Shown piece by piece: positions 33,667 to 44,249 of a DNA stretch of 64,000 bases. The position numbers and the translations under genes are program-made. Source of the stretch: Aphrocallistes beatrix (lineage: Eukaryota; Porifera; Hexactinellida; Sceptrulophora; Aphrocallistidae); the NCBI GenBank assembly GCA_963281255.1, contig OY725503.1:1860001-1924000 (forward strand). The letters are read 5' to 3'. Every line of letters begins with the position of its first letter. Position 1 is the stretch's first letter. The notes under the pieces are model-generated. The model made no database searches. It saw nothing but the letters and a program-made list of their open reading frames with translations, and was not told the DNA's origin.

Positions 33667-33685
33667 CTCTTAATATAATTAAGAG
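33667..33685 (+). other. Candidate Helitron 3' hairpin
   Basis: CTCTTAATATAATTAAGAG has a perfect 8-bp stem and 3-nt loop, followed after 4 nt by CTGA (33690-33693) and again CTGA at 33698-33701. Canonical Helitrons end in a hairpin and CTRR, so this is the likely end region, but neither CTGA is followed by T. Confidence 0.5.
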
Positions 33686-33775
33686 AACCCTGAGGGACTG
33701 AATTTATGGGGAAACCTTACATTGTTTGTGGACAATTGCTTAAATTATACAATGTACAGCCTGTGTACAAATAAA

Positions 33776-33957
33776 AAATGACACATAGGCGCCCAAAGGG
33801 CGCCTCATGCGGACACGAAGTGTTCGCCGCGCGGCGGAGCGCAAAAAAGCGAATCTCCCAAATAATTAACCAATGATACCTCAGGCGCCCAAAGGGCGCC
33901 TCCGGCGGACACAAAGTGTCCGCCAGCAGCGCAGCGCAAGCAAGCGAAGCGCGCTTG
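33776..33957 (+). mobile_element. Two family A tails in tandem
   Basis: Both carry the perfect AGGCGCCC/GGGCGCCT hairpin (AAA loop) and the GGACAC hairpin. The first (to about 33851) is cut before the terminal CTTG; the second ends GCGCGCTTG|T at 33957/33958. Confidence 0.8.
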
Positions 33958-33969
33958 TGAGTAATAATA

Positions 33970-34745
33970 TCACTAAGTTATCAGATATAGAAAATCGAGT
34001 GATCCCACGGTCATCGCCTGATATGGAACAACTCTTGAAATTTTCAAACCTCTATTTCAAAGCTATTTTGCCGTTTTTTAAATTTTAAAGACAGTCAATT
34101 TTGAAATTTTAAAGTCCCGAGATATAGATATTTCAAGTATAAATGTCAAGAAGAATGTAAAATGAGTTATAAAGCCTCGGTTGGCTTGGTGCTTTTTCTA
34201 TTTATAGTCAAATCCCAAACTTGTATGGCTTTCCCGTTAAAGCATTCACAGGCATTTACTCGCATTTATACTGGCGATTTAAGCATATTCCAACTAATTT
34301 AGGGAAAAAATAGCAAAAGTACACTGAAAATCCACAAATTTCCTTGAGACTCTAACCCCGAATATTTTGAGATAATACCGCACTACGAAATATAATCCGT
34401 TAGTTTAGAATGAATAAATAGCTTCAAAAAAGTATATTAGAAAGTTAGAACGAAAGTCTACGACTTTAAGTTTCCAAGTAAGGAATTCGAAAAATGCCAT
34501 CACATGCCAAAAATCTAAAACATTCCATAGGATGTAGTGCAATCAGTATTATCAATGAATCATATATATACCCCTATCAAAAGTTTATTAGGAGGTGAGA
34601 ACTAAATATCTTTGTGCTTATATTTACAGATATAGAGAGAATTCTATTTTAGGACCCTAAATGAGGGAATTTTGACCGAATCTGGGAGATCTAACGCCAG
34701 AACTACAAAAGTAGTTATTAACCCACACTTGCCAAAGGAATGTGG
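33970..34745. mobile_element. Family C fragment
   Basis: Blocks in the order of 44819-46755 (ATCGCCTGATATGGAACAAC, CCCGAGATATAGATATT, TAGAACGAAAGTCTACGAC, TATAGAGAGAATTC); both termini missing. Confidence 0.75.
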
Positions 34746-35244
34746 CCGTCATTTCCGGTTTAAGCCATTTTCAATGGGGAAGTCATACAAGTTTGGGGTT
34801 ACAACTATAAATAGAAAAATCCCAAGTGCTTTCAAGGGTTAATTAAAAGTGCTCCAATTTTAAATTATGCCATTGAAATTCTAAATATCGATAATAATGT
34901 TTAGAACCCCTTTAGGTATCCAAAAATTTTAAAAAAGGGCAATTTTTAGCTAAAAAACAAAATCCCCACAGCAAAAGCCAAACTTAACTCATGTCTAAGG
35001 TTAATATCAACTTTTAAAATATAAATCCTAGAATATTATGTGTATACAAACGTTTTCGAAAGTGATTGAGATGCGTAAATAATTGTATTGTCTAAATATA
35101 TTCATGACATATTAAAATGATCTAAAAAGTTGGCGAATAACAGAATATTAATATCTTACAAACGTTTACTAACTACTATTTAAACTACTGAAAATAACAA
35201 CAAAATTATTTAAATATCCCAAAGAATAAGAAACACTGAAACTA
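34746..35244. other. Unassigned stretch
   Basis: No gene or repeat end recognised. Part near 34870-34990 (CTTTAGGTATCCAAAAATTTT, in pieces) loosely resembles the family I arm. Confidence 0.3.
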
Positions 35245-35616
35245 ATGGTAGAAAGGTCCAATCCCCAGGCGAAAACTTTTCCCATGAACAAATGAACTCC
35301 TTAGTGGATTTAATTCAAGAGAAAAAACTACAACAGCTTGACAGCTCGAGTGTTTCTTTCACTTTCGAAGAGAAGAACAAAGTTTGGGATGATCTTGAGT
35401 CAAGATTGTTAGTACTTCATGACACAGTAAGGAATTGAGAGGATGTTATCAAAAAGTGGTCCAACCTCCTAAGCAAACATAAACCACTAATTGCCGATAA
35501 GATTGCTTCGATGAGACAAGGAGAGGTCCCCCTGGAAGTGAGCTAACTCTACTGGGGGAGAAAATCCAAAGCATTAAGTGGAAGCAAGTATTCGAAGGCA
35601 TCGGTTCTGGAGTAGA

Positions 35617-36201
35617 TGTTGCAGTGCAAACGCGAGATTGGTGTACACGCGTGTACACTGGTGTAAACCCGGGTTTCCATTAAGTTTGATAATCTCGCGT
35701 TTACACCAGTGTAAACGCGAGTACCTATATAATTAAATATTGTGGTTGATTTATTACTCTAAAATATGATATGATGAGACGTATACTAATTACATCTTCT
35801 AATCTGATTTATTCTCGTGTGCAATTCGATTTCAATAAGTATTATAATCTCGGTTTCTAGTTTTATTACTTAGGGAATTTTAGACACATGCATTGAAATT
35901 TTTGTGTATAGAAAAGGGACATTTGCGTAGAATTATCTTCGGTACTATTGTGGGATTGTTGCAGTGTATACACTACCCACTGTGAACGCGTTCACACCGG
36001 TGTATAATTAATATAGTATACTGTTTTAACAATAAACAATTCATCATATCGTATTCTAGAGTAATAAATCAACCACAATATTTAATTATATAGGTACTCG
36101 CGTTTACACTGGTGTAAACGCGAGATTATCAAACTTAATGGAAACCCGGGTTTACACCAGTGTACACGCGTGTACACCAATCTCGCGTTTGCACTGCAAC
36201 A
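35617..36201. mobile_element. Family K element 3: arms made of perfect palindromes
   Basis: TGTTGCAGTGCAAACGCGAG start, complement at the right end, and TAGA duplicated (35613-35616, 36202-36205). Arms of about 150 bp contain GTGTACACGCGTGTACAC (18-bp perfect palindrome), AAACCCGGGTTT and CTCGCGTTTACAC/GTGTAAACGCGAG (13-bp stem). An inner TGTTGCAGTGTATACAC at about 35958 looks like the end of an older nested copy. Confidence 0.9.
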
Positions 36202-36468
36202 TAGACATCACAATTGAATCTACTAACTCCAAAGTGTCTTATGATTCCGATCAAATGGTCACGAGCATAGGCGTCGTAAACTTTATTGCCTACCCTTGGG
36301 CTGCCCGGCCACAATAATCCAGGGCCGTCCAGTTACAGTTACCGTCAGCCAAATGGGCCGTGAACCCTTAATCTACATGAGGAATTAGTACGAAAGTAAA
36401 AAATGTTGTATTTATATTCCAGAAGGATGGAAAGTTAGATAACAAAATTCTGATATATTTACGTAATT

Positions 36469-37383
36469 CTATTTATCTTCATTTGCATGTGCAGAAGATG
36501 CACAAAGGTTGGAACGTGTAGACCTCGAGCGTATGAATTCATCCGCGACAGCGTCCAAATCCAATTGATCTGTAAATGTCTTATTCAGATGACAAACAGC
36601 ATATGAATTCATGCTAATCTGACTGACCAAATTTAGTGCGTGTCCTGCACAATAAATAAATAAGGCCTTGGGATATTTACGTTTTATCCTTGTTTTTACG
36701 CCACTTAGCCTTCCCACCATTGTCGTAGCCTCATCTAGAACCTGCCCAACACAGCACTTTTCGACATCCATCTGATATACATAAAGGCTATCCTCTAACA
36801 GGGTGACTAGCGATTCAGCATCTTTTTTAGCAGTGGCGTGCCAACCGAGGAAAGTTTCTTCAATCTCAAGGTTGTCGTTAACCGTCCGTACTACCACAGC
36901 TGTCTGTTCTAACTCTTGCAGATCAGGAGTTCCGTCTATCATAAAAGCGAACTTTCGATTACGAAGACGTGTGCTGATAAGGCGCATGGTTGAAACTCCT
37001 ATCAACGCGGTCATCTCCTTGATTACATCACCAGATGTGAATTTGGTCCTGTGGTTCCGCTCAAACCACCAACGAATATGGGTTTGGTATCTTGCTAGCA
37101 TTTTTGTCAATTGATCAAAGTTGCTCTCTGAGTGTGTATGCCCCCTAAGGGGTATGTTCTGCTTGAGCGCAGTGCGAATAGTATCAATCATGATCAGAAG
37201 TGCTTGTCTCCCTTTCAAAGAATCAGTAAGGCCTTGACCGAGGACTTGTTGGAGCACAGTACCCTTCTTCTCGAGAGCGTAATGAGCTTTAGCAAGATTA
37301 TGATCCTTCGATTTGTCGTGGCTTGCCCATGTTCCTTTCACCCCCATCACGCGTGAGAAGTTGCTGACACCTTTGGTTAGCAT
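36469..37383 (-). CDS. hAT transposase, N-terminal two thirds (ZMYM1-like), copy 1
   Basis: 304 codons. HDKSKDHNLAKAH is the end of the TTF-type zinc finger; its CKYC half lies just upstream of the ATG (37384-37415) behind a TGA, so the original start was further 5' and a frameshift separates it. GISLRGH-type block reads IPLRGHTHSESNFDQL. The catalytic core begins with FAFMIDGTPDLQELEQ (first Asp), FLGWHATAKKDAE, then VGQVLDEATTMVGRLSGV (second Asp) and YCAGHALNLV. It ends SSAHANEDK shortly before the element terminus: the last Glu region (TRW) and the C-terminal hAT dimerisation domain are absent, a full protein being about 600-800 residues. It cannot be an active transposase but could bind ends or partners. 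The same 304 residues occur in copy 2. Confidence 0.8.
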   Translation of the reverse strand: MLTKGVSNFSRVMGVKGTWASHDKSKDHNLAKAHYALEKKGTVLQQVLGQGLTDSLKGRQALLIMIDTIRTALKQNIPLRGHTHSESNFDQLTKMLARYQTHIRWWFERNHRTKFTSGDVIKEMTALIGVSTMRLISTRLRNRKFAFMIDGTPDLQELEQTAVVVRTVNDNLEIEETFLGWHATAKKDAESLVTLLEDSLYVYQMDVEKCCVGQVLDEATTMVGRLSGVKTRIKRKYPKALFIYCAGHALNLVSQISMNSYAVCHLNKTFTDQLDLDAVADEFIRSRSTRSNLCASSAHANEDK

Positions 37384-37739
37384 ATTTATTGCATATTTGG
37401 ATGACTGACAGTACTTACAGATGGCAGTACGGATATCTCAACGTAAGTCAGCTAAGGATATCGTACCTCCCATTCTGGAAGATACTTGCCCCTCCTTTTC
37501 AATTTCTTGGGTTTGGGTTTCTCTAACCCGTCTTCAGGCACTATCATTTCAGGATCTTCTGAGAACCGGGTATGGCGCTATCGTCTAAGTCTTCCGAGAT
37601 CTTGTGGTGTTCTGACTCTGAGTCAGCCAGTCTGATGGTCAGTGTCGGACAGTGGAGACTTCACATCGTCAGCGATTTGAGATCGGGATTAACCCTAAAC
37701 ATGGATGCAGCCACTGCTTGCATCTGCGGGAGACTTGCT

Positions 37740-37820
37740 TCAACGCTGTTTTTCAATGCCTGCTTGCTTTTTGGCCCATCCTCCAGTAGGTTTTAATGAA
37801 GTACGTGATGAAGAGGACAT
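37740..37820 (-). pseudogene. Possible first coding segment of the truncated hAT, copy 1
   Basis: Short frame MSSSSRTSLKPTGGWAKKQA from about 37820, ending in a stop. Acidic and basic remnants (EKPKPKKLKRRGKYLPEW at about 37455-37510) follow in other frames, as expected of the region before the zinc finger. Frames are broken identically in copy 2 (47793-47870), so the decay predates the amplification of this version. Confidence 0.5.
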
Positions 37821-38352
37821 GCTAATTTGTAAAAAAATCCTATTGTATAAGTAAAGGAATATGAAGGCTGGCTGGATTATTAGTAAAATCAATGGATATA
37901 TACTACTACATACTGGAGTTACAGTGACCAATAATGGGAGTCTAATAAAACTATATCATTAAAAATATTACGATTCGTCCCGATGCGACTATCCAGGATG
38001 GGCAAAATTGTAACAGCCAATTACCAGTACATAATAGCACTCAGCTTTTTACCGGGTACTACCCGGTATTCCCTCTAGGCCGCCCGGTCATTGCCGGGTA
38101 CCCGGGTGGGTGACGACGCCTATGTTCACGAGTTCTCATTCGTTGATGGTACAAGGATGGGAACATGTGAGTAATCATTACATCCTAGAACTAATGGAAA
38201 CTTGTATTTTTTAAGAAATATTCTTGAATGACTATTTGTCGAGTTGTAATCGGAAATTGAAATAGGCTGGAGCTATGTATACTGGTTAATGATTTAGTCA
38301 CAGTTATGCATCTCGATACTGATGTTTGCAAGATTCCATATTCAGATGCGAT

Positions 38353-41190
38353 CATAGGCGGGAATTTTTGTCAAAATCCATAATATCTGGGGTGCGACCA
38401 ACTCACAAACTAGTATAAATTTTTGGCTCCTGTATATTGTATTTGAATCAATTAGTTTTTAATTAAGCAATACTATGTTGATAGTCAGGTAATTAATATG
38501 TTATGATAAGCACAATCTAACTAACGCAATAATTGAATGGGATGAAATAATGAAGAAGCTGTGTATACTAAGACAAGCGATTAATTAAGTGCTGGACCGA
38601 AAATGTTCTTTATTTGTACTGTTTTATCGACAAATTCATCTGTGAGAGAATCAAGTTCCATTGTACGAACGATATCCCTGTGTCCAGACAAGATTGCGCA
38701 ATGGTTCAGCCTCTGTTGAGTCTGACTGCTTCGTAAAATGTGTGGATCCTACGTAACATGCTAAACGAACGTTCAGCTTCGCATGTACTCACAGGCAGGC
38801 ACAAATAGATAACACATAATGAGTGCATATTGGGGATCATCCATTTCAACGCGTCTTCATCGACGAATTTCCTTCTCAATATATCAACCGTTGTTGAGGC
38901 ATTCTCCTGACGGCACCTTTCAAACCACATATTCCTCTCGAAACGCAGATTATCAAGATGGACGTCACCATAATGAAAGAGTACCAGCCTTGTGAGGTCT
39001 CAATCTGTCATCTTTTCCTCTTCAAGAGTGCAGCGAATCAGTTCCACTATGTCGAGATCTTGCTTTGAGTAACACTCAGTTAGGGCCCTTGAACATGTTT
39101 CAATCACCGATATATAAGATCTGTGTAAAATTCTTTAATTTGGTCCTCTGTTACTGCAGCTGTGGAATCACAGCCTCTTGCACTTTTGCCCTTGGCAGAG
39201 CAGGCATTCTAAATGCAAAGTTTCTAAAGTAAGCTTTTTCGTGGCATCGTACAATGCGTTCGCGTTGATGATGTTGGCTTCTGCGGACAGCGATAAAGTA
39301 GTTGTGTGTACCCATTATCTCACATCCCCAGCTGTTACTTTCCGTCCCTAGCACTTTGTGTGGACTGGGTGCACGATTTGCAGAAGTTTCTGCACCACGC
39401 GGAGGAAAAATACAAGGTTCTGCAAAAAACTATCGGCCGTTGCCCTGTTCTCGGTCAGTTCAGTAACATCCTCTTTGAGTGTCTCTAAAAATTCAAGTAT
39501 TGATGGATATGCTCCAAGAAACTATCAAAAGCTGGAAGACGCATGATCCAATGTGTAGGACACAAGGGACGTAAATTGGAGTAGTTGAGTGGTGTTTCTT
39601 CGACTTCTACCTGTGCTACCATATCTTTAAATTTATCCAACTTCTTGGGAAAGTTCCTTATGAAGTGGACCACTGCGTTCATTCTCGCCAACGCCGGAGC
39701 TACCTCGGGGATTGACTTCAGAAAGTCCTGTACGACTAAATTTACTTGGTGTCCAAAGCAATAGAGGTATTGCCTGAGAATTTTCAGTGAGGACCTTTGC
39801 CTGGAGACCGTTATTTGTCTACCTGACATATTAGAATTTCCATCGTAGCCTTGTCCACGGACTCCCGAGATTGACAACCCATAACTCATAAGGGATGACT
39901 TTACGAGATTGAAAAGTGTCTCTGCATCGGTACGGCTGGTTTTGTGAAATCCCAAAAACACTTCTTCACTTTCCATTTTGCTGTTGAAAAAGCGCAGACA
40001 GAAAGGCACCTGCTCTGAGCGGTTTATATCAGTTGTCTCGTCAATAATAATTGAGAAAAGTAGTTCCTTTGACAAGTCACTTGACTCCCTTCTTACTCTA
40101 TCAAAGAGATCCCTCAATAATGAGTTAGAAATTGTCTGTAGAATTTCGTTTTGTATATCCTTTGAGAGAAATTTTTATTTTTGGATGAAGCAAGATACTG
40201 GGACACGTTTGGATTGAATTTTGCGATTAGGTTCATCAGACAGTGGAAGTTTGCAGTATGTTCTTCATTGCGGTGCCCGCGGAGTGATATCCCTTGCTGA
40301 CCACTGATTCTTATGCTCTCGAAAACAGCTTTTAGTGCTGCTCTATTGACAGAAATTTCTTTCTTAACATTGTCGTGAACCATGACTCTATGTGCTGCCA
40401 GATTTCGGGCACTGTTGAGGGCACATTCTGCATTTCGATGTATAAGACCTTCGCCGTGTTTCCTGATCCCATTCTACCTTTCTTTATGTTTTCGTAGCCA
40501 ACTTCCATATTCTTCCATGGAAAAGTTGTGTTACTGCAGGTGTTCATGTCGCTAGGTCCCAGGCGGTGGTTCTGTACCGCCCAATGACTGCTACCACAGT
40601 AGAGTGACCTCATGTTCTTAGCCAGCTGCAACCATGAGTAATCTTCGAACCACATTTTTTTAATAGAGTGCCCTGTAGCCGTCTTTGGCATGGGATTAGG
40701 AAGGGTGGCAGGATCTACTCTAGTAGGAAGAAGGATCTCAGGCTGACGTTCACAGGAAACCGACGGGGTAAGTGATGCGTTGTCCTTAGGTTTCTTGGCG
40801 TAGTAGACCTGAATCAAGGGCTGACCATCTGAATCGGAAGATTCTCGAACTCGTTTAGAAGCCATTGTGATAAATCAAAGGGAGTAAGAAGCGAATCTAA
40901 CTGGTTATAACAATAACACATTTCTAAGATTAATCACAAATGATGTACATTGTAACATCTCATGGGTAGGTATTCTAAGGATGAATATTATGCAACTCAA
41001 TTAAAAAGGATGACATAAAATCGAGGTGACACAATTACAATCATGGAGTTATTCATTTTGGTTGACGAAATTGTTGTGAATAAATTTATGGTCAAGATGT
41101 CGTTAAGATCTCAACATCACAAATTAAACAAACCGGTTTTCAATTTCCAAATCTGGGGAGGGGCGCCCCCCCTTACCCCCCCAACTTTCT
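38353..41190 (-). mobile_element. Second, unrelated hAT element (decayed)
   Basis: Left terminus candidate CATAGGCGGGAATTTTTGTC at 38353 with GGGGTGCGACC beneath it; a G/C-run block (GGGGAGGGGCGCCCCCCC) near 41157 is the probable subterminal region at the other end. No target duplication could be matched, so the right limit is approximate. Confidence 0.55.
38706..40865 (-). pseudogene. hAT transposase (ZMYM1/52-kDa-repressor type), broken
   Basis: From ATG 40865: MASKRVRESSDSDGQPLIQV, then a TTF-type zinc-finger region (CGSSHWAVQNHRLGPSDMNT, GYENIKKGRMGS). Next frame 40383-40114: ISLRGHRNEEHTANF. Next 40117-39485: FSIIIDETTDINRSEQV (first Asp), EVFLGFHKTSRTDAE, GQGYDGNSNMSG (second Asp), YLYCFGHQVNLVVQDF and LCPTHWIMR in place of the usual LCxTRW. 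The C-terminus, 38930-38706, has CLPVSTCEAERSFSMLRRIH, the hAT dimerisation motif. Frameshifts near 40350, 40115 and 39485, and a scrambled stretch 38930-39485, make it inactive. Unlike the truncated copies nearby, both ends of the protein survive, and its sequence differs, so it is not their parent. Confidence 0.9.
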
Positions 41191-41330
41191 GCTTATGGAT
41201 AAGATAACAGTCTGAAACGTCCGGTAGTAAGAACTGTAGAGCTACAGCTAGTTGTGTTGTTGGAGTGGGAACGGGCAGTAGATCGATGAGGTTTGATGGA
41301 AATTTTGTTCAAGAAGTCTACAAACATATA

Positions 41331-41805
41331 CACTACCCGGACAAAAGTATTTGCACAGTTCATTATCTTACGTGCATTTAATACTAAAATGGGTCTATTC
41401 ATGAAGATTAAAACTCCGAAACGGTAAGTGATACAACTAATCAGGTTTCAAATTCGAAATCTTCGCATTCGAATTAGTTATTGTAGGATATTTCTAATCA
41501 ATTACTAATTCCCAATTATTTCAAATTATCAATCACTGCCACTTTGTGGTACTTATGTCCCTTTTTATCACTATACATGATGGTGATGTACTACCCCTTG
41601 TACCACAGGTTGATAATTTACTCATTGAGTTGAGCCATTTGTTAGAAATCTTCAACTATTACTAATTCAAATGTGAAGATTTCGAATCTTAAATCAGACT
41701 CTTAATAGCTCTTAGTTTGAATACTTTTCCCTTCATGAAAAGATAAATTTAGTACTATTTGTATGGGAAAGAATATAGTGTACAAATACTTTTGTCCGGT
41801 TAGTG
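41331..41805. mobile_element. Family H Tc1/mariner-type MITE
   Basis: CACTACCCGGACAAAAGTAT and complement CTTTTGTCCGGTTAGTG, TA outside. Interior is the reverse complement of 7571-8047 (ACCATCATGTATAGTGATAA region in reverse), giving another empty site for 58177-58563. Confidence 0.85.
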
Positions 41806-41807
41806 TA

Positions 41808-41900
41808 CAGTGAACTCCACTTAATAGGGTCACATTGGTCAGGGGACATTTTCCCCGATTAACTGCTTTATAGGGCCTGCCAATTTAGGCGGTTTTGTTT
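41808..41900. mobile_element. Family F-like remnant
   Basis: CAGTGAACTCCACTTAATAG, then GGGGACATTTTCCCCGATTAA: the left part of a family F-like MITE, right end lost. 41900-42080 holds nothing recognised. Confidence 0.55.
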
Positions 41901-42083
41901 TTCTCCCCACTAATTTTATTATTAATCCAATGAGGCATCCCCCATGTCCGCCTCCTTCCTGTATCTAAAACATTTTACTAGTAGTTAGAACTCTCATTAT
42001 GTTTTAAAATATACTTTGTGTATTATATTAATCTATTGACAATACTTTTTCTAAATCTTTAGTGCATTTTTAGGAAGTACGAC

Positions 42084-43380
42084 AATTCATCGCAAACAAT
42101 TCATCACAGTCAATTCATCACGAGCCATTCATCGCTGATTACAATTCATCACAGTCAAATAATCACGGATGGTGAATATTCATCACTACACTGCAATATC
42201 TCCATAAATTAGATGTTACACAGGATAAAAGCTGAGGAACTTTTTCGAGATATTACTTAAGATATTTCGCAAACTAACTTTCGAGAGAGGCAAACTCAAA
42301 ATTGAAAATGACGGCTTTTTCCACACCAAAGACAGAGAATTGTCTCTTCTTGGTACTACTGGTACTGTGACCATAAATCCAAAATAGGACGACTGCATTT
42401 GAATGGTGATGCAATTATAAAGTACATGGGCGAGCACAACCATGCGGGGGATGCTCCAAAGATTACTGTATTGATGACAACTACAACATGGGCTCAATCC
42501 AAGTTGCCTAATGACTGACTTCGAAAAAGGAGCTATCCGAGCATTCCAAGAAGCGTTTCCTGGGGTACATTGTATGGGCTGGTTCTTTCATCTTAGTCAG
42601 TGTTTGGCGACGGATACAAGCCGCATGTTTACAGCACGACTACCAAACCGATCCTGATTTTGCTTCATGGCTACGTTGTCTTCCAGCTTTGGCATTCCTA
42701 CCACCTAGTGATGTAGAAAAGGCAATTGACTATCTGCTCTCGGTAGATGGATTTGATCCACGTGCACAGGATATTGAGAACTACTTCGAGGACATATACA
42801 TTGGATGTCCAAACCCTCGTGGAAACTGTCAGTGCCCACTGTTCGTATTAGATCTTTGGAACGTGCATCTGCCTATAGTTGAGGATGAAGATCGTACCAA
42901 AACCAAATCGAAGGATTTCATCGTGGATTTCAATCCCTTATTGGTGCTCAAGTGCCAAATGTCTTTATTTTCATTGAAGTTTTAGGGAAGCAGCAGATGT
43001 TGAAAGACACAGAAGTGCAGCAGCTCATCGGAGGCCATGAGCCCCCGCCAAAAAGGAAAAATATCAATGCTGTGATGGACGAATAAAGAGTATTTTGAAA
43101 AACTAATTGCCAAACTCTAAAAGGAATTTCATTTTGCTACAATTTCTAAGTACGTGTACACGTAATGTATGTTTAGTCTACAATCAATATCTCCAGTTTC
43201 ATCTAAACTTTTAAAATAAACACTATTACTATACTTAAAACGAATTGTCGCAGTCACGGATCATTAAATTAAAATGAAGACTTAGTGAAGAAGATTATGC
43301 AGTTACGAATCGTTTGTGATGAATTGTCACGGTGATGAATTGCTCGTGATGAATAGTCCGTAATGAATTTGTTCGATCTT
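42084..43380 (+). mobile_element. MULE with inverted termini made of tandem CAATTCATCAC units
   Basis: 42084-42185 repeats CAATTCATCACAGT-like units of 14-18 bp about six times; 43250-43378 holds the complement (GTGATGAATTG units). Between them lies a broken MULE transposase. Repeated subterminal units in inverted orientation resemble Foldback-type MULEs. No target duplication was established. Confidence 0.65.
42200..43086 (+). pseudogene. FLYWCH plus MULE transposase fragment
   Basis: GRLHLNGDAIIKYMGEHNHA (42389-42450) is the last part of a FLYWCH zinc finger (His-x-His of EHNH). From 42511 TDFEKGAIRAFQEAFPGVHC then FFHLSQCL is the MULE catalytic segment (Asp of TDFE, the H of FFHLSQ). After a shift, 42689-42985 gives MAFLPPSDVEKAIDYLL, FEDIYIGCPNPRGNCQCP and ends with a stop; GGHEPPPKRKN near 43050 may be the tail. 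Most of the N-terminal catalytic part is missing. Normal proteins of this family have 500 or more residues. Confidence 0.75.
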
Positions 43381-43516
43381 GGTTAACGGTTAAGAAAATC
43401 TTAGATCGGCTAGCCGATCTGCTTTATTTTCTAAATATTTACACTAATTTCATTGATTTTCGCCAGAGATTCATGAATATTACTTCTAAAAAATTAATAA
43501 TACATTCTAATTTCTA

Positions 43517-44249
43517 CAAGCGCGCTTCGCTTGCTTGCGCTGCGCGGCTGGCAGACACTTTGTGTCCGCCGGAGGCTCCCTTCGGTCGCCTGGGGTAACA
43601 TTAGTTAAATCCAAGGGAGATAGTATCTCTAAATATGTCTGTCCTACTGTGATAATCGATATCACTCGAAAAATCACCAAATTTGTCAATTTTAAAATTT
43701 TTTATGCGTAATGATGACGTAATAACAAAGTGATGAGTCATCATTTTTTGATAATAGTTGCATCATATGCGAAGTATGTTGGTATACATATTCTATTAAA
43801 ATTTCAGCCTTCTATCTCTTATAATGGCTGAGTTATGCTCGAATAACTATTGCTTAACTTTTAAAAATGTGACAATGACGTCATAATTCCATGATGAGTC
43901 GACATTTTGCTCTGAGCTCAGAACTTACTGGAGCCATAGCCAAAAGACTCCCACATGCCAAAAATCAGCTTTCTGGGACCGGCAGTTTCTTCAATCAATT
44001 CGATAGAGATATATATATACATACAGTCGACTCCGCTTAATAGGGCCAAATCGGTCATATAAAATTTTGGCCCGATTAAGCTGAGAACCCTATTAACCGA
44101 AAATATTTTGTATTAGCTTCTATGTGTGAGAGCTATTCCGGTCCTGCCAAAAGTGGCCCGATTAAGCGGTTGACCCGATTAAACAGTGGCCCTATTAAGC
44201 GGAGTCGACTATATATATATATATATAAATCCAGTTTTAATAGTAAGGC
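43517..44249 (-). mobile_element. Family A copy, minus, with a MITE in its TA tract
   Basis: From the tail (CTTG|T on the minus strand at 43517) through the full body to CAATCAATTCG, the TA run, then a reversed 5' end (CCAGTTTTAATAGTAAGG, the terminal TC changed to GC). The family F MITE 44024-44211 lies inside the TA run. Confidence 0.85.
44024..44211. mobile_element. Family F pogo-like MITE, copy 1
   Basis: CAGTCGACTCCGCTTAATAG start and complement end, TA flanks, about 188 bp. Near-identical copies at 57327-57514 and 60276-60463. Confidence 0.85.

Larger units (their letters stand above)
26792..33715 (+). mobile_element. Helitron (Rep/Pif1 helicase plus OTU), decayed
   Basis: A 5.7-kb coding region reads, in order, N-terminal repeats, a zinc-binding segment, Rep with HUH motif, Pif1-like helicase and a C-terminal OTU protease, followed by about 1 kb with tandem hairpins and a terminal-like hairpin. 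That order is specific for Helitrons. GC content and codon use are clearly higher than in the AT-rich surroundings. Nonsense codons, frameshifts and an internal deletion show it is inactive. Exact ends are not proven: the limits given are the ends of the flanking family A copies. A TC start and CTRR end followed by T could not be pinned down. Confidence 0.8.
36266..38124 (-). mobile_element. hAT element copy 1 (internally truncated), minus
   Basis: Terminal CATAGGCGTCGT at both ends in inverted orientation; 8-bp flanks GTCACGAG and TTCACGAG match at 7 of 8. Nearly identical to 47467-49374 but lacks about 20 bp near the 5' terminus (a duplicated GGGTACTACCCGGT unit) and about 30 bp near the 3' terminus. 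Flanking DNA differs between the copies, so they inserted separately. GC-rich palindromic subterminal repeats (TACCCGGGTGGG, CCGGGTACTACCCGG) are likely transposase-binding sites. Confidence 0.9.
35245..38163 (+). pseudogene. Myb/SANT-like DNA-binding ORF split by two TE insertions
   Basis: A start ATG at 35245 (MVERSNPQA) shifts by one base into ENFSHEQMNSLVDLIQEKK, FTFEEKNKVWDDLESRLL, a stop at about 35439, and EDVIKKWSNLLSKHK: the spacing of Trp and Leu residues fits the Myb/SANT-like (trihelix, FSBD-type) domain found in zeste-like and transposon-linked DNA-binding proteins. The frame meets another stop near 35547, then GEKIQSIKWKQVFEG up to 35616. There the family K element sits; beyond it the frame resumes exactly (DITIESTNSKVSYDSD) to 36265, where the hAT copy sits; beyond that it resumes again (SSHSLMVQGWEH) to 38163, before GTGAGT, a likely splice donor. 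So the ORF was open when both elements landed. Host gene or TE accessory ORF is undecided. Confidence 0.6.

Noticed and set aside
33690..33701. CTGA as the exact Helitron end
   Set aside because: Neither CTGA is followed by T and no empty site is available, so the terminus is left open.
36803..37114. Frames antisense to the hAT ORF (also 37132-37356, 48254-48478, 48496-48807)
   Set aside because: They are shadows of the transposase coding strand and are duplicated only because the element is.
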